From Clostridia bacterium (GTDB taxonomy: Bacteria > Bacillota_A > Clostridia > Oscillospirales > CAG-272): 14,225 nt of DNA. Every line of letters starts with the position of its first letter. The stretch's first letter is position 1. The notes below the pieces were generated by a model. The model saw only the letters and a list, made by a program, of their open reading frames with translations, had not been told where the DNA came from and did no database searches. Of this stretch, positions 12,456-14,225 are shown one piece after another. The DNA lies in contig JAFQLG010000082.1 of assembly GCA_017414605.1 (NCBI GenBank), positions 1-14,225 of the forward strand, written 5' to 3'. Made by a program: the position numbers and the translations under genes.

Positions 12456-13493
12456 TTACTTGTGCAAAGCCAGCTCAACTATTTTGCAGCACAGCTTTCC
12501 ATAGCTTATGCCATTTGCCGCCGCCATTTGAGGAAGCAGGCTTGTAGGCGTCATTCCCGGGAGCGTGTTTGCCTCAAGGCACCAAGGCTTGCCGTCCTTA
12601 TCCACGATAAAGTCAAAGCGCGAATAGCCCGAAAGCCTGAGCGCATCAAACGCCAACCTTGTCTGCTGAGCCGCGGCATCTCTGATCGCCTCGTCTATCT
12701 CTGCAGGACATATCTCAAGCGTTTTGCCCGCCTGATATTTGTTTGTGTAATCGTAAAAGCCCTCTGTGGGGATTATCTCGATTATAGGCAGCACCTCGCC
12801 GTCCAGAATACCAACGGTAAGCTCCCTTCCCTCTATCTTGCGCTCAACCAAAATCTTGTCCTCATATCCCGCCGCAAGCTCAAGAGCGCGACACAGCTCC
12901 GCTCTGTCGTCCACCAGCGAAATTCCAACGCTTGATCCGCAGGAGCAGGGCTTTACAACGCAAGGATAGCCTATCTTTTGCTCTATCTCGTCAACGTTAC
13001 AGTCGGCAGCGCGGTCATAATACAGCCACTCGGGCGTGTTGACTCCTGCGCCAACGAACATTTTTTTGGAGATGTCCTTATCCATGGCCAAAAGGCTGCC
13101 AACGTAACCCGAACCCGTATATTTTATGCCGTAATTGTCGAGTGTCGCCTGCAGCTGACCGTTTTCTCCCATAGCGCCGTGAAGCGCGAGAAATACCACG
13201 TCTGCCGCGCGGCAAAGCTCAATTATGCCTCTTCCGATAAGAGCCTCTCCGTTTCTACTCTGCGCTTTAAGTGCCGCCAGGTCGGGAATGGATCTTTCCA
13301 CCTTGTAAACGGGCTTTTTGCGATCGTTAAAATAGCTCTCGATGTCAAGACCTCCGATCTCAAAGCCAAGATACACGTCCGCCAGGCACACCTCGTGTCC
13401 CTCGTCCACAAGTGCATTTGCGATCAGACTTCCGCTGGTCAGCGAAACGTCCCTTTCGGGCGAATATCCGCCCGCCAAAACAAGAATTCTCAT
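12456..13493 (-). CDS. ddl: D-alanine--D-alanine ligase
   Basis: Ddl joins two D-alanines with ATP to make the dipeptide added to the muropeptide precursor. The 345-residue protein begins RILVLAGGYSPERDVSLTSG, containing the conserved glutamate E13. HGAMGENG (105-112) follows, then the ATP-grasp fold with KPCSCGSSVG (181-190). FYDYTNKY (246-253) is the omega-loop segment, and RFDF (292-295) and EANTLPGMT (307-315) provide magnesium and substrate ligands. The KY of the omega loop is typical of D-Ala-D-Ala rather than D-Ala-D-Lac ligases, so no intrinsic glycopeptide resistance is indicated. Start: a TTG at 13505 is in frame, but the ATG at 13493 has GGAGAG (13503-13498) four bases upstream. 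The gene begins 30 bases after prmC and is probably co-transcribed with it. Confidence 0.95.
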   Translation of the reverse strand: MRILVLAGGYSPERDVSLTSGSLIANALVDEGHEVCLADVYLGFEIGGLDIESYFNDRKKPVYKVERSIPDLAALKAQSRNGEALIGRGIIELCRAADVVFLALHGAMGENGQLQATLDNYGIKYTGSGYVGSLLAMDKDISKKMFVGAGVNTPEWLYYDRAADCNVDEIEQKIGYPCVVKPCSCGSSVGISLVDDRAELCRALELAAGYEDKILVERKIEGRELTVGILDGEVLPIIEIIPTEGFYDYTNKYQAGKTLEICPAEIDEAIRDAAAQQTRLAFDALRLSGYSRFDFIVDKDGKPWCLEANTLPGMTPTSLLPQMAAANGISYGKLCCKIVELALHK

Positions 13494-13523
13494 ATTGCTC
13501 TCCAAAAAATTATATTTCAGTAG

Positions 13524-14225
13524 TTATTCGCGCCAAAGTATTGCAACGCGATCGTTTCCGCCAAGATCACGCACTATGCGGCAGCAAAAGCCATGCTCCG
13601 TCGCTATGCCCCCTAAGTCATCCGCCTGATCATAGCCTATTTCAAAGATAAAAGCTCCGTCATCACAGAGATTGCGCGCAAAGTTTGACACTATCGCACG
13701 ATAAAAATCAAGGCCGTCCTCGCCGCCGTCCAGCGCCGCCTGCGGCTCAAAGGATACCTCCCTTGAAAGCTTTGGCACAACGTCGCGCCTGATATAAGGC
13801 GGATTTGAAATTATCGCGGCATATTTTTTGTCGCCAAGCAAATTTTTATCGGTAACGTCGCCCAAAATTCCGCAAAATCTTTTGTCAACGCCGTTGTGAG
13901 CGGCGTTTTTAATTGCAAGCTCCAGCGTTTTTGGATAAAGCTCGTAAGCATCTGCGCGCGTGTCTGGGCGCATATCAAGCACCGAAATCGCAATGCAGCC
14001 GCTGCCCGTGCAAAGATCGGCAAACTCGGCGTTTTTGGGCAAAAGCTTAACTGCCTGTTCAATAACACTCTCGGTATCGGGGCGCGGAATAAGGCAATCC
14101 TCATTTACGAAAAACTCGCATCTCGCAAGCCACCATTTCCCGATTATGTACTGCAAGGGGTAACCCGAGCAGCGCTTTTGTACTGCTTCAAAGAGCGCGC
14201 CGTTGCAGCTCGATCCGTCTGCCGA
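13524..14225 (-). CDS. prmC: Peptide chain release factor N5-glutamine methyltransferase (5' end outside window)
   Basis: PrmC methylates the GGQ glutamine of release factors RF1 and RF2 using S-adenosylmethionine. The frame is open from the window edge, giving 233 residues; compared with the usual 280 or so, about 45-50 N-terminal residues are outside. The family signature PLQYIIG, then LIPRPDTE, the SAM-binding DLCTGSGCIAIS and the catalytic NPPY (in IISNPPYI) are all visible, together with SFEPQAALDGGEDGL and the C-terminal IFEIGYDQ. The first possible start inside the window (TTG at 14156) falls in the conserved PLQYIIG and is not real. The gene precedes ddl on the same strand by 30 bases. 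In many Firmicutes prmC follows prfA; that neighbour, if present, is beyond the edge. Confidence 0.95.
   Translation of the reverse strand, partial: SADGSSCNGALFEAVQKRCSGYPLQYIIGKWWLARCEFFVNEDCLIPRPDTESVIEQAVKLLPKNAEFADLCTGSGCIAISVLDMRPDTRADAYELYPKTLELAIKNAAHNGVDKRFCGILGDVTDKNLLGDKKYAAIISNPPYIRRDVVPKLSREVSFEPQAALDGGEDGLDFYRAIVSNFARNLCDDGAFIFEIGYDQADDLGGIATEHGFCCRIVRDLGGNDRVAILWRE

Noticed and set aside
12456..13493. VanA-like D-Ala-D-Lac ligase (glycopeptide resistance)
   Set aside because: The omega-loop KY pair of D-Ala-D-Ala ligases is present and no vanH/vanX neighbours are seen.
13494..13505. Upstream TTG start for ddl
   Set aside because: It overlaps the ribosome binding site of the ATG at 13493, which begins the conserved RILVLAGG strand directly.

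Overview
This window reads as chromosome of a spore-forming, low-copy-mobile-element member of the Bacillota, most likely an uncultured gut-type Clostridia (Oscillospirales/Ruminococcaceae-like). The support is direct: a complete Spo0A, a GerW (YtfJ) spore protein, a sporulation-type D,D-carboxypeptidase, strong AGGAGG-type ribosome binding sites, and the Firmicutes gene orders lon-ysxC and scpA-scpB-(ytfI-like)-gerW-dac-rluB. I see no tRNA, rRNA, insertion sequence, prophage or CRISPR array. The genus assignment is inference.

Layout. (1) 1-356, minus strand: the 5' part of a diacylglycerol/lipid kinase gene, cut by the window edge. (2) 357-1005: a 650-base intergenic region holding a cluster of GACAA boxes (some matching the Spo0A box), then a strong sigma-A promoter driving an unrecognised structured RNA of about 200 nt that ends in a clear terminator, then the lon promoter with an extended -10. 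(3) 1006-9650, plus strand: a nine-gene run with short gaps and no internal terminator that I could find: lon, engB/ysxC, an M50 site-2 protease, scpA, scpB, a DUF2953/YtfI-like membrane protein, gerW, a D-Ala-D-Ala carboxypeptidase, and an RluB-type pseudouridine synthase, closed by a strong hairpin terminator. These genes link proteolysis, ribosome assembly, chromosome condensation (ScpA/ScpB kleisin complex of SMC) and spore envelope/cortex functions. (4) 9651-10700: spo0A, with its own promoter nested inside a perfect 14-bp inverted repeat, and its own terminator. (5) 10701-11400: a non-coding repeat field with eight copies of a 16-bp partly palindromic motif (GTTAAGYTTTRTTAAC) embedded in longer duplicated blocks, ending in an orphan terminator. 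(6) 11412-12392: a monocistronic HAD-family phosphatase with its own promoter and a palindromic terminator shared with the convergent genes. (7) 12456-14225, minus strand: prmC (release-factor methyltransferase, 5' end outside the window) followed by ddl (D-Ala-D-Ala ligase).

The parts I consider least explained are the repeat field after spo0A, the inverted repeat bracketing the spo0A promoter, the unassigned structured RNA upstream of lon, and the GACAA-box cluster next to it. All function statements for these four are inference; the sequence patterns themselves are read directly.
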